A stretch of DNA of 64,000 nt from assembly GCA_904063045.1 (NCBI GenBank), contig CAJFCJ010000024.1, positions 739,777-803,776 on the forward strand, given 5' to 3'. A program made the position numbers and the translations under genes. Below the pieces are notes generated by a model. The model was given only the letters and a program-made list of their open reading frames with translations, was not told the origin of the DNA and searched no databases. Origin of the DNA: Dimorphilus gyrociliatus. Its lineage: Eukaryota > Annelida > Polychaeta > Dinophilidae. Shown one piece after another: positions 49,498 to 61,097 of this stretch; the stretch's first letter is position 1; each line of letters opens with the position of its first letter.

Positions 49498-51237
49498 TAT
49501 CGTCTATTCGTCAGGCAATTAGTAGACTGTTTGGCAAAGGCCTATCACATTCGTATTGAGTATCGGTTTTAGAGTTTAATTATCTTATGATATGTGAGTA
49601 TATACATATATAATTATGTCTGTTATTAAATTTGAATAGGAAACGGAAGACAATTGGTTGGAAGATTTGCTAAATGATCCAATATTGAACCAACCAATGG
49701 AGGAGCCGATAGTAACGAATGAACATAGTTATAGTGCAACCAAAGAAAACGAGATCTTTGAGATTAAGAGAGAAACGTCTACGGATTCTGAAGAAGAACT
49801 GGACGTAACAAATTGCTATCACGAAAGTAAAGCATTTGGTTATTATTTAAAATACTTCTTAAAGTAAAATATATTAATTTCAAATTTATATACACATATA
49901 TATGTATAAATATATATAGCTGCTCAACTTCCCCCAACTCCTCCAAGTGATGATAGTTCAATAATAAATACGGTGGAAACCATTCCCAAGTATTACGGGA
50001 CGCCAGCTAAACTTACTCACCACAATAGTCATCACCAACCATACATTCAACCTGTATTCGTTAGTCCAGTAGGTATCCAGTTTCAATTTGAAAAAGATAA
50101 GAGAATGGTGTTAAACTAATAATAGTAATAATAATAAGCTAACAGGAAGAGAGAGAGAGGATGATTTATTTAAAAATATTTATATTTATATCAATATTAT
50201 GAAATAGTATAAAGTTCTAGCGTCTCAAATTAGTTTTGAATGAGTTAAAAAAAAGCGCAGATGTTATCGATTTAATAAGTTTAACTGAATCTACGTCAGA
50301 AATTAAAACAGCTGCAGCAAGTGGCACATGTTAAACTTAATTGATTTTTATAACTGTAAAAAGGAATTTCATCAGATTCCAACATCCGGAGTATTGATTC
50401 TTACTGACGAGGAGAAGAGAACTTTAATTCAAGAAGGATTTCCTATACCTACTAAATTACCATTGACTAAACAAGAAGAAAAAAATCTTAAGAAGATTAG
50501 AAGGAAGATAAAGAATAAAATATCAGCTCAAGAATCGAGAAGAAAAAAGAAAGAGTATGTGGATAATCTGGAAAAACGTATGGAGGATTTCGTTCAGGAG
50601 AATCACGACCTGAAGAGAAAAGTTGAAAGCTTAGAAAACCATAATAAGTCTTTACTCCAGCAACTGACAACGTTACAATCAGTTGTAACAAGCTCAGGTT
50701 GTTCTCAGACGGCCGGAACTTGCTTTATGGTAAATACATGTACAGCATATTGTATATATACAGCATATACAAATTTGATTTTTTAAGTAAATAGATGAAT
50801 TTATTAAATATTTTTAATATTTTTCACACCAGGTTATTGTCCTCTGTTTTGCTTTCTTTATCGGTGGATTCTCACCTTTGAAAGCGCCATGGAATATTGG
50901 ATATTCTATTAATCCTTCATTTAAAGAATCTAAACAACCATTTATGCCATCCCCAAATATTCGTATTGAAATGGGACCAAAGCTTGTTGATGCAAAGATT
51001 GATGCTTATTTAATTTTTCTGGGTAAAAACATTAGCGTATATTCATAGTCGTACGTATCTCTATAACGCCCTCTTCTTATGACAGGTCAAGGTAGGCTTC
51101 TCGAGGAAAGAGGACCGCTGCTACCATCACATGTTGCAAGAAACGTAAGAGATCAATGCCTAGCGCCATCTAGCTCTCCAAATGTTCCTAATACCACTTT
51201 TTCGTTATCATCAAATGTGACAATAGTTTTATCTTAA
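48492..51237 (+). CDS. CREB3L: CREB3-like ER-membrane bZIP transcription factor (CREB3L1/2, CrebA type)
   Basis: Seven exons, 373 aa: 48492–48551, 49640–49826, 49920–50068, a 30-nt micro-exon 50300–50329, 50376–50729, 50833–51022, 51086–51237; all phases agree. N-terminal acidic activation region ([15 protein letters not shown]), [11 protein letters not shown] motif typical of CREB3L1/2, then [17 protein letters not shown] and the bZIP: basic region [23 protein letters not shown] followed directly by a leucine zipper. One TM ([16 protein letters not shown]) anchors it in the ER; the luminal tail has N-glycosylation sequons (NTT, NVT). Family members move to the Golgi, are cut by S1P/S2P and then activate secretory-pathway genes. 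The 1.1-kb first intron (48552–49639), with a (TA)n tract at 49457–49494, is unusually long here. Confidence 0.92.
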
Positions 51238-51956
51238 GATCTATATTTTTTTCCTATCAGATGTTTAAACTGTTTTTGAGCGATACGTTAAAATCGACCG
51301 GAAAACGTACTTTGTTTATCTTAATATTATTATTTAAGACTAGAAATATTCAATGAAATTGAACAAAATTACTCTCAAATTAATAAAGAGAAAATATAAG
51401 AGAAAAACTTCATATTTATACATATACGTATACATATATATACATATATATAGTATATACATATATATGTATACAGCATATACTTCAGTTCATAAGTTAT
51501 TATTCTGTAAGTGTTGACTGCAAAATATAGATATTAAAAAAAATATTTGAAGCACAAAAAAAGACACAAAAACTGAATATTTGCCAAAATATTTGTGAAT
51601 GCCAAAAAAAATGGGATAATATTGTTAATTTATATAAAATACAGTATTTTTAGTCCCTTTCTCATTATTTTATTCAATTATCAGTTGGCTGATAAATTAT
51701 CTTTTTGTTTATATAGTAATTTAATGTGTACGGGATTTAGTACACATGCATGCATACATACATACATACATACATACATACATACTTGTAATTATTATTA
51801 ACCTATTATGCGTACTGTAAGCATGAGTGTAAATGGCTGCTGAACTGATATTCAAAATACATGCTTTCTTATACATAAAATAAAAAGTACTACATCAAAC
51901 ATTCTTTCAACAGTCAGCGATATACAAACATAAAATTAGAGAGTAATATTCCTATT
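51238..51956. other. Intergenic between convergent CREB3L and VPS35 genes
   Basis: Both 3' UTRs lie here. Contains TA/CATA simple repeats at 51420–51480 and an ATAC/CATA tract at 51750–51785. No gene. Confidence 0.55.
51750..51785. repeat. (CATA)n microsatellite
   Basis: About eight tandem CATA units preceded by GCATGCATG. Confidence 0.9.
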
Positions 51957-54900
51957 CTAAAGAACAATACCAGTGTAACTCGGCTCATCTGTCTCTGGGT
52001 TTTCAATTCGATTCCTCAAATGTTCGATAGTATTTTCAAAGTGTGTACGAATGAGTTCAGTTTCATCAGTGGCATCCAAATTCGGTAAATCATCTTTTAT
52101 CTTGCCAATTAGTTGGTTCAAAACTTGTATGTTGATATGATCATTTCCTTTCTCGTAAAAGTATAAATATTGATTTAATATTTCAATAAACAACTGCAGT
52201 TGGGCAGCTTGGTCCATACATTGATTAGCTATCTTCAGAGCTTTTTTTAGGCATTCGCACACCCTCTTACCATCTTTCATTTCAACTTCTCTTCCGTCTT
52301 CTATGTACTTTCCATTCCAGAAGACATTAGCAACATTAACAATAGCTCTCGCTTGATCAGGCTTTTTCAAGAGTTTATTTGCCGCCTGAGCACAATGTGT
52401 CCTCAGTGTTTCATGATTATCAGTAGAGAAACAAGTCATTTTCTCCAAAGCGGCTGTAATAAGGGTAACCGCCGCAAATTGCTTTTTACTATCGCATATA
52501 TCATCTTCATAAATAGAAAAGGCCTGTGTTAGAAATTCATATGCGACAGTCTCATAACCATCAAATCTGACGTTTCCAGCTACAACTGCTCCCTGTTAAA
52601 AGAAAATAGTATTAACTTTTTGTTAAAATAGTATCTAGAGCCAAATCTACTCAGATGATATCTATAAAGATATCCGTACTACACTAAGCCTGTCAACTCT
52701 TAAACTAGTAATAGAATAACAATAGGACAAATAAAAAATCATTTAGCTGATTTTACTGACCTGTAAAAACAATCTAAGAGATAGTTCAGCTAATTCGACA
52801 GTTTCAGCTTTGATTAATACGCTAATAGTTTGATGACACATTTGAAAAATTTTAGAGCACTTTTTCTCCCATTTGTCATCGTCTTCCCTTACGCTTTTAT
52901 ACTTTTCCGCTAAGTCAAATAGGCGAAATACAATTGGTGGTAGTGTATATCTAATCCTCTTAACTCCTCCTGTACCAACATGCTTTCTGACAGTGTTTAG
53001 CATCAGATATTGGATATCTGCTTCATCGGCTTCTAGTAAATGAATAAATCTAGCGACAACACCTTGTTCTTCGGCAAAGTCATCTGGATCCTCATTTATC
53101 GACGGTTCGTCTGGTTGGTCAGTGATTAAAGTGGAAGCCATTGTCAAAATAGCGTCTGTTTGTTCGGCAGTTCCAATTTTAGTTTCATTGTCTATAGCAT
53201 TTGTCAGAATATAAAGCGATAAGGATTTTCTAGCCAAATAATCGAAAACATCAATTAAAGGGGCGAAATGTTTCAATTCCAAAAGTTTAAGAATATTTTT
53301 GTAATTATCAACGGGAAGTCTTAACAGTCGAGAAAGTTCTCGACAAACATGACTTTTACTTTCAATTCTGTAATAAAATAAAGAAAAGGGAAAATTATAT
53401 TTTGGAATCAAAAGATGATTATATTTGTATTACAATAACATAGATAAGCTTAAATTTAAAATGATCAAACGGTTACTTAAACATATCGAACTAATAAGAT
53501 AAAATTGCTAACGCCGAACATACAAAGTCCGAATAATTACATTTATGAGATAAAATAATTTTGGTATTCGTTTTTTTTTTTTTATTCCTAAAAGTCAGAA
53601 AATCTCAAAGGTTTTCAGCACGCGTTATGGACTTTTTAACTCAACTATAAAAAAGATATGCAAGGACTAATTTTTTTGGTGAGTATTTAATAATTACGTG
53701 CTTAAAGATAATAATTATTACATAACGAATGACTTATAAACATATAGATTAGGATTAATAGCTTATCTAATATTTCTCATAAAATAAGCTGTTTCTGGTT
53801 CTTTTTTAAAAAACAAAATTATTATCTAGATGTAATGATAGTCCTCTTTTTCGTTTACCTAAATCTAGTTCATGACAGCATTTAGAACAAAGAGATACTT
53901 TAGTCACGTCAACCAAAGGTGCTCTCAAATATATTCTAAAATTAATAAACTGTTCCTTACCGGTTTTTTTAATTTTAAATCGACTTAGTTATTTTAGTCA
54001 TATGTTAATGAGTAATAAATTATAGTTTGTTATACTTACAATTCTATATTCATCTTTTCAAATATTTCGCTAGTTGTACCCAAAACTTTATCAACATAAT
54101 CAATCCTATCGGGATAACAAGTTAAGGCTAACGTCACCAGTGACGCTTGAAGAGAAATAATATCTTCAGCAGGCATATCAGCCCTATTTTCTGTAATGTT
54201 AGCAATTTGAGAAGAAAATATATCAAATAATTCAATGTCATCGGGTATTCCACCGGAGTTTTCCTTCTGGGCGAAAACGGATAATCTGCAGAAAGATGAG
54301 AAAGATAAAAATACATGTTAAAAAGTATAGAATTAATTTATTAGTTTAGTATAATGAAACACTAAATAATCTTCTTATTTTAGTACCTGTTGATTAGGGA
54401 AATAATAATATTTTTCACATTAACACTAGGAGATAAATCGCTACATGCTCTAAGAAAGCCGTTCAGAGTTTGAAGGTGATACTCGTCAGGAAAAACCTAT
54501 TAGAAACATTTAAATTAACAAAATTTATCATTATTACAATAGTTTAAAATCTTATCTATTAAAAACTTACTTGAATAATACATTCCATTAAATATTCTTG
54601 GGCTATTGCGTCGCGACAACTCACAATTTGCTCCAAAATAAATGTTAGAATATCCTTATAAATTATAAGATTTTAGCCTATAGAAATATTATTTAGAATT
54701 TTTATATAGATTACTTGTTTATATTTTTCGACGTCTATGCCATCCAACTGCGATAGCCTAACAAGATTAGTTCCAACAAGAATTCTTAATTCCCTTCTTT
54801 CAATTTCCCTCCTTTCTTTATCTCTCGTATGCCCTTGATGCTGGACAGAATAAAATAAACGAATGCTTATTACACGATTATCTAAGCTTTGTAAACATCA

Positions 54901-55869
54901 CTATATACTATTTATGTACTCAACATAAGATAACAATCACCTGCATTCTAACCCATAATTTATTCATTTCCGAGAAATTTAAATGAATAAAATCTATGCT
55001 ATCGCTAACAGTACCAACTTCCATACCATCTTCGTCATTCTCGGAATTTTCCAATTCCAATTGCCTATCCGGAAGTATATTTTTCACGCATTGTAATAAG
55101 TAATTGCGTAGAAACAATCCCCGTAGTGGGTGTTGAACACCCCTGCACATTTCAACCAGATCTTTAAGAATATCACGTCTCGAGAGTTCTTTAGATTTAA
55201 TATAAACCACACCAACCGTTATCAGTAAATACCTGTTAATTATAGCAGAAACAAATTATAGATAGTCTAGATATATATATAATCTACTAATTAGACTTTG
55301 GATTATTAATACTAGTAATTAAAATCAAACGTACAATCTAGGCACAATATTGCCGGCGTATTGAACCAATTCATATAAATCATGAACTTTTCTTCCTTTT
55401 AAGAATTCATCTGTTAAGTATTCTTCCAAATATCTTAATTCATCAATGATTTTGATATCTATAAAAATCCCTCTTAATAACAAAATAATTGCAATTGTGA
55501 TGATACATACATAATTCATAATAACTTTTTGGTGATAATACAGATGTTCTTAACTCGTTAAGCATATTAGAAGCATGTTTCAAACCATCCATTAATTTGT
55601 TTTTGTCCTAGTATTAAGTTAAGTATATTATACGATTTGGAAAATAATTTTATACCAACTAAACATCTTTTCATCTGAAACGCCTGCTGTTTCACGATAT
55701 CGAAGGATTCTATGAGCAATTTTTCTTGCTCCTCGGTTGGTGACCCAAGCGGTGTTGTTGGCTACAAATAAAATATATTATAATAAAGCATTCCGCCAAG
55801 GTTAAATTGTTAAATTAAACATATTTAAGATATTATTTATATTTTACAGAAAATGAAAACACCCACCAT
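51957..55869 (-). CDS. VPS35: VPS35, retromer core subunit
   Basis: Eleven exons, 808 aa (human 796): 55869–55867 (only the ATG), 55761–55660, 55607–55511, 55458–55335, 55232–54941, 54840–54715, 54654–54571, 54496–54387, 54285–54040, 53367–52761, 52592–51957. Nearly every block matches VPS35: [48 protein letters not shown], the VPS26-binding PRLYLL motif (split by intron 4), [70 protein letters not shown] and the ending SYTGIVL. It is an α-solenoid that binds VPS26 and VPS29 and recycles receptors from endosomes. The first intron lies between the ATG and codon 2. The 672-bp intron 53368–54039 holds nothing recognisable. Confidence 0.96.
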
Positions 55870-56778
55870 GTTTAATTATCACGTGATATAATACATGAAT
55901 CGAAATATGTCCAAGATGAATAAAGCATATAACGGTGTCCACAACCGTGGCGTGAGTTATTTTAAAAACTTATTGAAAAGATCAACGGTGTACTTAATGC
56001 ATTCCCAGTTGACTTTTTAACGTTTTATATTTCTAATATTACAATAAAAGATAAAAGATTAAACTATAACGTATATGAATTTGTATTTGTTATGATACGT
56101 GCAATTACTTATTTCAATGTAACGAGATTTGGCCATTACCAGCAGTAATCTACATTCAAATTGCATTATATTGCAAAAAAAGAATTTACATCAGATCGTA
56201 TGGATAAACATAACAGAATATTTAAATGATAAAATAATAACATTTGAAAATTAACAAGAACCTTATATATATAAGAAAAATAGATCAAAATAATATATAT
56301 TAAACATTCAAAATTCAATTTATATAAATTCGATCAAAACAGTGATTAATCAGCATATTTCCATACTTTTCAAAAATACCTTAACAAAGTAATTTTAGAA
56401 AGTATTACTCAATAGCAATCCGTCCTCAACTATAACAGTGATGTCCAATATCAAAGGTTTTTCAGCCGTTCTATATTAAAGTTCATTGAATTTCTTTATT
56501 ATCTACTATTTGCTGATAATGGAATATCAATGATGTTCTTAAAGTAGTAAACAGGCATTTTGTCATGAAATTTTTTACAATTTATGCATATATACAATGA
56601 GAATAAAATAAAAAATGATAAATTTTTTGCACCAGTTTGACAATATAAAAATTCATGTCGATACAAAATACAGCCCTCCTCAGACACAGCAGTTTTATGC
56701 CACTTAGAATCTATATTTAAGCATTATTGTTTTTTTTTTGTTTGTTTCAGAAAATATCTAACTTATTATTTGAGCACA
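55870..56778. other. VPS35 5' flank and INSIG 3' flank
   Basis: About 0.9 kb. ATCACGTGAT (E-box) near 55877–55886 and the TTGTGGACACCGTTA motif (− strand) at 55930–55944 lie just upstream of the VPS35 ATG. The remainder is AT-rich 3' flank of INSIG. The frame at 56499–56687 (−) is not supported. Confidence 0.5.
55930..55944 (-). promoter_or_regulatory. Shared 5' motif TTGTGNNNACNGTWA (VPS35 copy)
   Basis: Reads TTGTGGACACCGTTA in VPS35 sense, about 60 nt before the ATG, preceded by GCCACGG. It differs by one base at the end (GTTA for GTAA), so a donor here is doubtful. Confidence 0.4.
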
Positions 56779-57360
56779 TTAATCCTTATGTTCTTTTCCT
56801 GATAAAGCCAATTGCCTTCCTATGCTTCCCATCGTAACACCTCCAGAAAAAAATATGGACGGTATACAACTTCTCATGTATTCTAAGCGGGGCTCCGTAT
56901 AACTAAGTATACCGCTATATACCAACACTAATGCCATAACAGTTGCCACAATTGCTATCAGCAACGCCAAGACAAAGCCACTCCGTGATCTATCAAATAA
57001 CCACCAAAGACCTATTGACATTGCAGCTAATGTTAATGATAGTTGAATATTGTTATGAAATTCTAGTTTGGCGCTGGCATGATTAATTCCAACAAATATT
57101 GCTATACATCTCATTACACTTGACCAATCTGGTTGATGCTTATGGGTTTGACCCAAAAAATTGTCGATAAACGGATACAATAATCCTATAACTGTCGCTA
57201 GAAATCCACATGCTGGAGCAACCCACCACGCATCCGAATACTTTGTTAATAATTCTGGACTGAGCGCCACTTTACGTTCTAACTGGAGGAGATTTAATAC
57301 GATAAAGAAGACAGAACCAACTAAAAAGAGGCAGAAACCACGGGGGAGTAAAGAAAACAT
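56779..57360 (-). CDS. INSIG: INSIG, ER sterol sensor regulating SREBP
   Basis: Intronless 193-aa frame with six hydrophobic segments. Diagnostic stretches are [58 protein letters not shown] and [22 protein letters not shown], all strongly conserved in INSIG1/2. The end, SGKEHKD, resembles the KxHxx terminus of INSIG2. INSIG holds the SCAP–SREBP complex and promotes HMG-CoA reductase degradation when sterol is high. The long hydrophilic N-terminus of INSIG1 is absent, as in INSIG2. A TTTTATAG acceptor 12 nt before the ATG implies a 5' UTR intron. An SRE-like site and E-box lie about 860 bp upstream. Confidence 0.96.
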   Translation of the reverse strand: MFSLLPRGFCLFLVGSVFFIVLNLLQLERKVALSPELLTKYSDAWWVAPACGFLATVIGLLYPFIDNFLGQTHKHQPDWSSVMRCIAIFVGINHASAKLEFHNNIQLSLTLAAMSIGLWWLFDRSRSGFVLALLIAIVATVMALVLVYSGILSYTEPRLEYMRSCIPSIFFSGGVTMGSIGRQLALSGKEHKD

Positions 57361-58216
57361 TATCGGTATTTCCTATAAAAAGGATAAAAAATCATTATAT
57401 TTATCTGAACAAACATATTAAAGAAAATTAACATTTATCGTTATGATTCATAGTGTATTTATTAATAATATTATATAACTTTGTGGTATGGTGAGTAACA
57501 TTTACAGTTTAAATTTATATCAAGTAGATCAATTGCTGTAAGAGTGTCAACGGGTATACAGAATTAAACTGATCAGTTGTATTTTACCCATGAAATTATC
57601 GAATATTCTAATGTCCTTTACGTACACAGACGAAATCACATACGTTTGACGTAAGAGAAATTCTAATCTATTATTAGTCAAATCGCCTACAATTTCATAA
57701 TCGTATCATTATATTTTTCAAATTTTCTTATTAAAAACTATAGAGATATAATTTAGGTGTGGCTCTCTTCAACAACCTTTTCCCAAAATTTTCCCGCTTT
57801 AATACTAATTTAAATAGTTAGCATTCCTTAGTGGTTTTTAAATACAATCTATTACTATGATATTTGGTAATCAATGAAATTTGTTGGTTGTTGAAAATAT
57901 CTAATCTTACATTACAGAGATATTAACGAAACTATTGTAAGTACAGAATACACAAGTTCATTTTTCTGTCAATACCAACAAGCCCTTCTTATTAGAATAT
58001 TCAATAAAAACATAAGAAAAACATCAGTAAATTTCCTGTAGCAAGAATATTAGGAAAAACTAACTTACTATCATAAAGCCAAGTACTTAAACAAGTCGTT
58101 TGCTGCCGATCGGATTAGATAATGTCGCTACAACATACGATATTATGCTTTTGTATACACAAAATCGGCATCTGGGGTGAGTAGGAATCAACCAATCAAC
58201 GTTTAGCAGTCTTGCC

Positions 58217-58237
58217 CACGTGATACAGGTGGTGTGA
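58217..58237 (-). promoter_or_regulatory. E-box plus SRE-like site upstream of INSIG
   Basis: In INSIG sense, TCACACCAC (58237–58229) matches the sterol-regulatory-element form TCACNCCAC, and ATCACGTG follows 7 nt later (CACGTG 58222–58217). SREBP is known to bind both SRE and E-box sequences, and mammalian INSIG1 is an SREBP target. Use here is inferred. Confidence 0.4.
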
Positions 58238-58438
58238 GGACGGTCAGCTGTAGTTTAGACGGGCTCCCACTAAGAAACCGAATGAAATATTAATTTAATT
58301 TTGAAGTGGAGCATTTACAATATTTTACATAAATTAACAAATTTATTTCCACTCGGTACTTGACAAATTAAAATGCGCAATTAAAAATGATTTTTGTTTC
58401 AATCATAGAAAATATTAAAATACGAAAATGTAGGCATT

Positions 58439-58484
58439 GGCCGCCATTTTCGGGAAAACTAGAAGAATCTTGTGTCCACGGTAA
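58439..58484 (+). promoter_or_regulatory. CPSF2 promoter/first exon: YY1-like site and shared motif
   Basis: GGCCGCCATTTT (58439–58450) matches the YY1 core GCCGCCAT. TTGTGTCCACGGTAA follows at 58470–58484, its last four bases starting a GTAAATT donor. TACGAAAATG lies 18 nt before the YY1 site, at the same offset as TACGAAAGTG in the NDUFS1 promoter. Confidence 0.5.
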
Positions 58485-58871
58485 ATTGTTTTTTTTATGA
58501 AAAATACTTTCTTAGTTGACCATCGTACGTGTTAATAAATTGCCCATCGAGAAGATCAATATATCTTACTCATTTTATCTTTGCTGGGACCTCTCCCTTT
58601 TATGTCAAATGTTGCAAGTTTTGGTTATTTTCAAAGAAAACTTTTTGCCGGTTTCTCTATTATAGGTATTAAACATATATTCACAGACGCTTTTGCCACT
58701 AGTTCCCCATTTATAGGTATATAAAGAATCTATCAAGATTTCTATAGTAAAATAATTTTGTCATATTTATTTAGAATAGTTTTCTGTTAACAGATCTATA
58801 CACTACTAAAATACATGATAAACTTCTCTTCTCAAATATACAATCCACCTCTACGATAAAAATAAGTCATC

Positions 58872-61097
58872 ATGACATCTATAATCAGATTGAAGCCTTT
58901 TTCGGGTGTAAAAAGTGAATCCCCACCATGCTATCTTCTTCAAATCGATGAATGTCATATCTTACTAGACTGTGGGTGGGATGAACATTTCAGTATGGAC
59001 TATTTGAAGAGATTGAAAGAAAATTTAGATATTATAGATGCAGTTCTTATTTCTCATCCTGATCCTCATCATCTTGGCGCCCTACCCTATTTGGTAGGAA
59101 GATGTGGCCTAAATTGCCCAATATATGCAACTGTCCCTGTTTATAAGATGGGTCAAATGTTTTTATACGATTTATATCAATCTCGACATAGCTGTGAACA
59201 TTTTGAAATATTCACTTTGGACGATGTCGACGCTGCTTTCGAAAAAATTAAACAGCTCAAATATTTGCAAACTGTTGGCTTGAAAGGTAAAGGGCATGGT
59301 CTACAAATCACTCCTATACCTGCTGGTCACATGATTGGAGGAACAATATGGAAAATTGTAAAAGATGGTGAAGAAGAAATTTACTATGCTATTGACTTTA
59401 ACCATAAAAAAGAACGGCACTTAAATGGTTGTATTCTTGATGGAATAGTCAGGCCACATCTGTTTATTACCGACGCATTTAATGCTAATTATCAACAAAC
59501 AAGACGAAAGTTGCGCGATGAACAGTTACTAACTAGCATTATTCAAACTTTGCGAAATGATGGAAATGTTCTTATTACAATAGATACAGCAGGAAGATGT
59601 TTAGAGCTGGCTCATTTGCTTGATCAAATGTGGAGATCTCAGGAATCTGGACTCATGTGTTTCTCTCTAGCTATCTGCAACAATGTATCCTTTAACGTTG
59701 TAGAATTTGCGAAGTCTCAAGTAGAGTGGATGGCGGATAAAATAACTAGGGCTTTCGAAGATAATCGGACTAATCCCTTTCAATTTAAGCACTTGATGCT
59801 TTGCCATTCTCTACATGAATTAAATAAAGTACCCTCACCAAAAGTTGTTCTTGCCTCATCCCCTGATCTGGAGTCTGGATTCGCCAAAGATTTATTTATC
59901 TCATGGTCTTCAGACCCCAGGAATGTCATCATACTCACTAATAGAACCTCTCCAGGAACTTTAGCGAGAACATTAATTGATAAGCCAACTTCAACAGAAA
60001 TTACTGTTGAAATTAAAAGAAGGGAAAAATTGGAAGGAAAAGAACTGGAAGAATATAGGAAAAAAGAGCGCGAGCGTATTGCAGAAGAACAGAGACAAAA
60101 AGCTCTCACTTCCCAAAAAGAAAAAGAAGAATCATCTGACAGTGAAGATGTCGAAAAGGAAACAGCCTTCGAAAACAAATACGATCTACTTTTACCAAAA
60201 ATTGATCAGGAACATATATCATATTCTGGTCTACTGAAAATCTCTAAGCGAAGCCTACCAATGTTTCCCACATCGGAGGAGCGTTTGAAATGTTTAAAAT
60301 GGGATGATTATGGTGAGTTTATTCGACCTGAAGATTTTCTTATTTTTGACGAAAAAGAAGCTGAAGAGCCTATGGAGACAGAGGATGAGAATGCCGAACA
60401 ATCGGTGAATGATTATTCCGATCATCCCACTAAATGCATAGTAACTGATCAAACAATTCAAATAAGAGCCAAAGTAATGTACATAGATTTTGAGGGCAGA
60501 ACTGATGGAGAGAGTATGAGAAAAATTTTGGCTCAAATTAAGCCTCGGCAATTAATTCTCGTACATGGTGATAAATCTGCTACCGAAAATTTAGCTAACT
60601 ATTGCTCAAGTCAAAATTTGGTAAATGGAAACATTTTAACTCCAGATCTCTATGAGATTGTAGATACAACGACTGAGTCTCATATTTTCCAAGTTCGCAT
60701 GAAAGATTCTCTCGTGAGTGCTCTACAATTTGAAAAGACAAAAGATGTCGAAGTATCTTGGATTGATGCTATACTGGACTCAACCGCAATGGCTGATGAA
60801 GGAAAAGGAGACGATTTAGTTCAAAGAGATTCTGTTCCAACTCTCATCCCTGCTTATTCGTCTGATTGTGTTCAACCACATGGTCCCGTTTTTATTAATG
60901 AACCGAAACTATCTGAATTGAAGGAGGTAATAATGAAACAAGGTATTACAGCAGAATTCACAGGCGGTGTGTTAGTATGTGGGGGTAGTGTTGCTATTAA
61001 GAAGAATGAAAGTGGAAAATTAACTATTGAGGGAACAATTAACAGTGAATATTATAAAATACGTAGAATTTTATATTCACAATTTGCTATTGTTTGA
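58872..61097 (+). CDS. CPSF2: CPSF2, 100-kDa cleavage and polyadenylation factor
   Basis: Single uninterrupted frame, 741 aa (human 782). N-terminus MTSIIRLKPFSGVKSESPPCYLL and LLDCGWDEHF match CPSF100. It has a metallo-β-lactamase plus β-CASP fold, but the zinc-binding HxHxDH motif reads SHPDPHHLG, with the key residues lost as in all CPSF2; it is the inactive partner of the CPSF3 nuclease. Further markers: GHMIGGTIWKI, AIDFNHKKERHLNGC, VLITIDTAGRCLELAHLLDQ, ASSPDLESGFAKDLF, RTSPGTLART, an acidic/Lys-rich insertion at about 395–435, and a C-terminal domain with VMYIDFEGRTDGES and ILVHG. Acts in the nucleus in mRNA 3'-end processing. The coding region has no introns, unlike most neighbours. 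AATAAA at 61147 and 61272. Confidence 0.96.
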   Translation: MTSIIRLKPFSGVKSESPPCYLLQIDECHILLDCGWDEHFSMDYLKRLKENLDIIDAVLISHPDPHHLGALPYLVGRCGLNCPIYATVPVYKMGQMFLYDLYQSRHSCEHFEIFTLDDVDAAFEKIKQLKYLQTVGLKGKGHGLQITPIPAGHMIGGTIWKIVKDGEEEIYYAIDFNHKKERHLNGCILDGIVRPHLFITDAFNANYQQTRRKLRDEQLLTSIIQTLRNDGNVLITIDTAGRCLELAHLLDQMWRSQESGLMCFSLAICNNVSFNVVEFAKSQVEWMADKITRAFEDNRTNPFQFKHLMLCHSLHELNKVPSPKVVLASSPDLESGFAKDLFISWSSDPRNVIILTNRTSPGTLARTLIDKPTSTEITVEIKRREKLEGKELEEYRKKERERIAEEQRQKALTSQKEKEESSDSEDVEKETAFENKYDLLLPKIDQEHISYSGLLKISKRSLPMFPTSEERLKCLKWDDYGEFIRPEDFLIFDEKEAEEPMETEDENAEQSVNDYSDHPTKCIVTDQTIQIRAKVMYIDFEGRTDGESMRKILAQIKPRQLILVHGDKSATENLANYCSSQNLVNGNILTPDLYEIVDTTTESHIFQVRMKDSLVSALQFEKTKDVEVSWIDAILDSTAMADEGKGDDLVQRDSVPTLIPAYSSDCVQPHGPVFINEPKLSELKEVIMKQGITAEFTGGVLVCGGSVAIKKNESGKLTIEGTINSEYYKIRRILYSQFAIV

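Larger units (their letters stand above)
57361..58871. other. Divergent intergenic region, INSIG / CPSF2
   Basis: 1.5 kb between two divergent start codons. Contains an E-box (58217) and SRE-like site (58229–58237) towards INSIG, and a YY1-like GGCCGCCATTTT (58439–58450), the shared motif at 58470–58484 and a probable 5' UTR intron (58481–58793, donor GTAAAT, acceptor TTAACAG) for CPSF2. Confidence 0.5.

Noticed and set aside
51750-51785. Tandem short repeats as a possible CRISPR-like array
   Set aside because: A plain CATA microsatellite in a eukaryotic intergenic region; no spacers.
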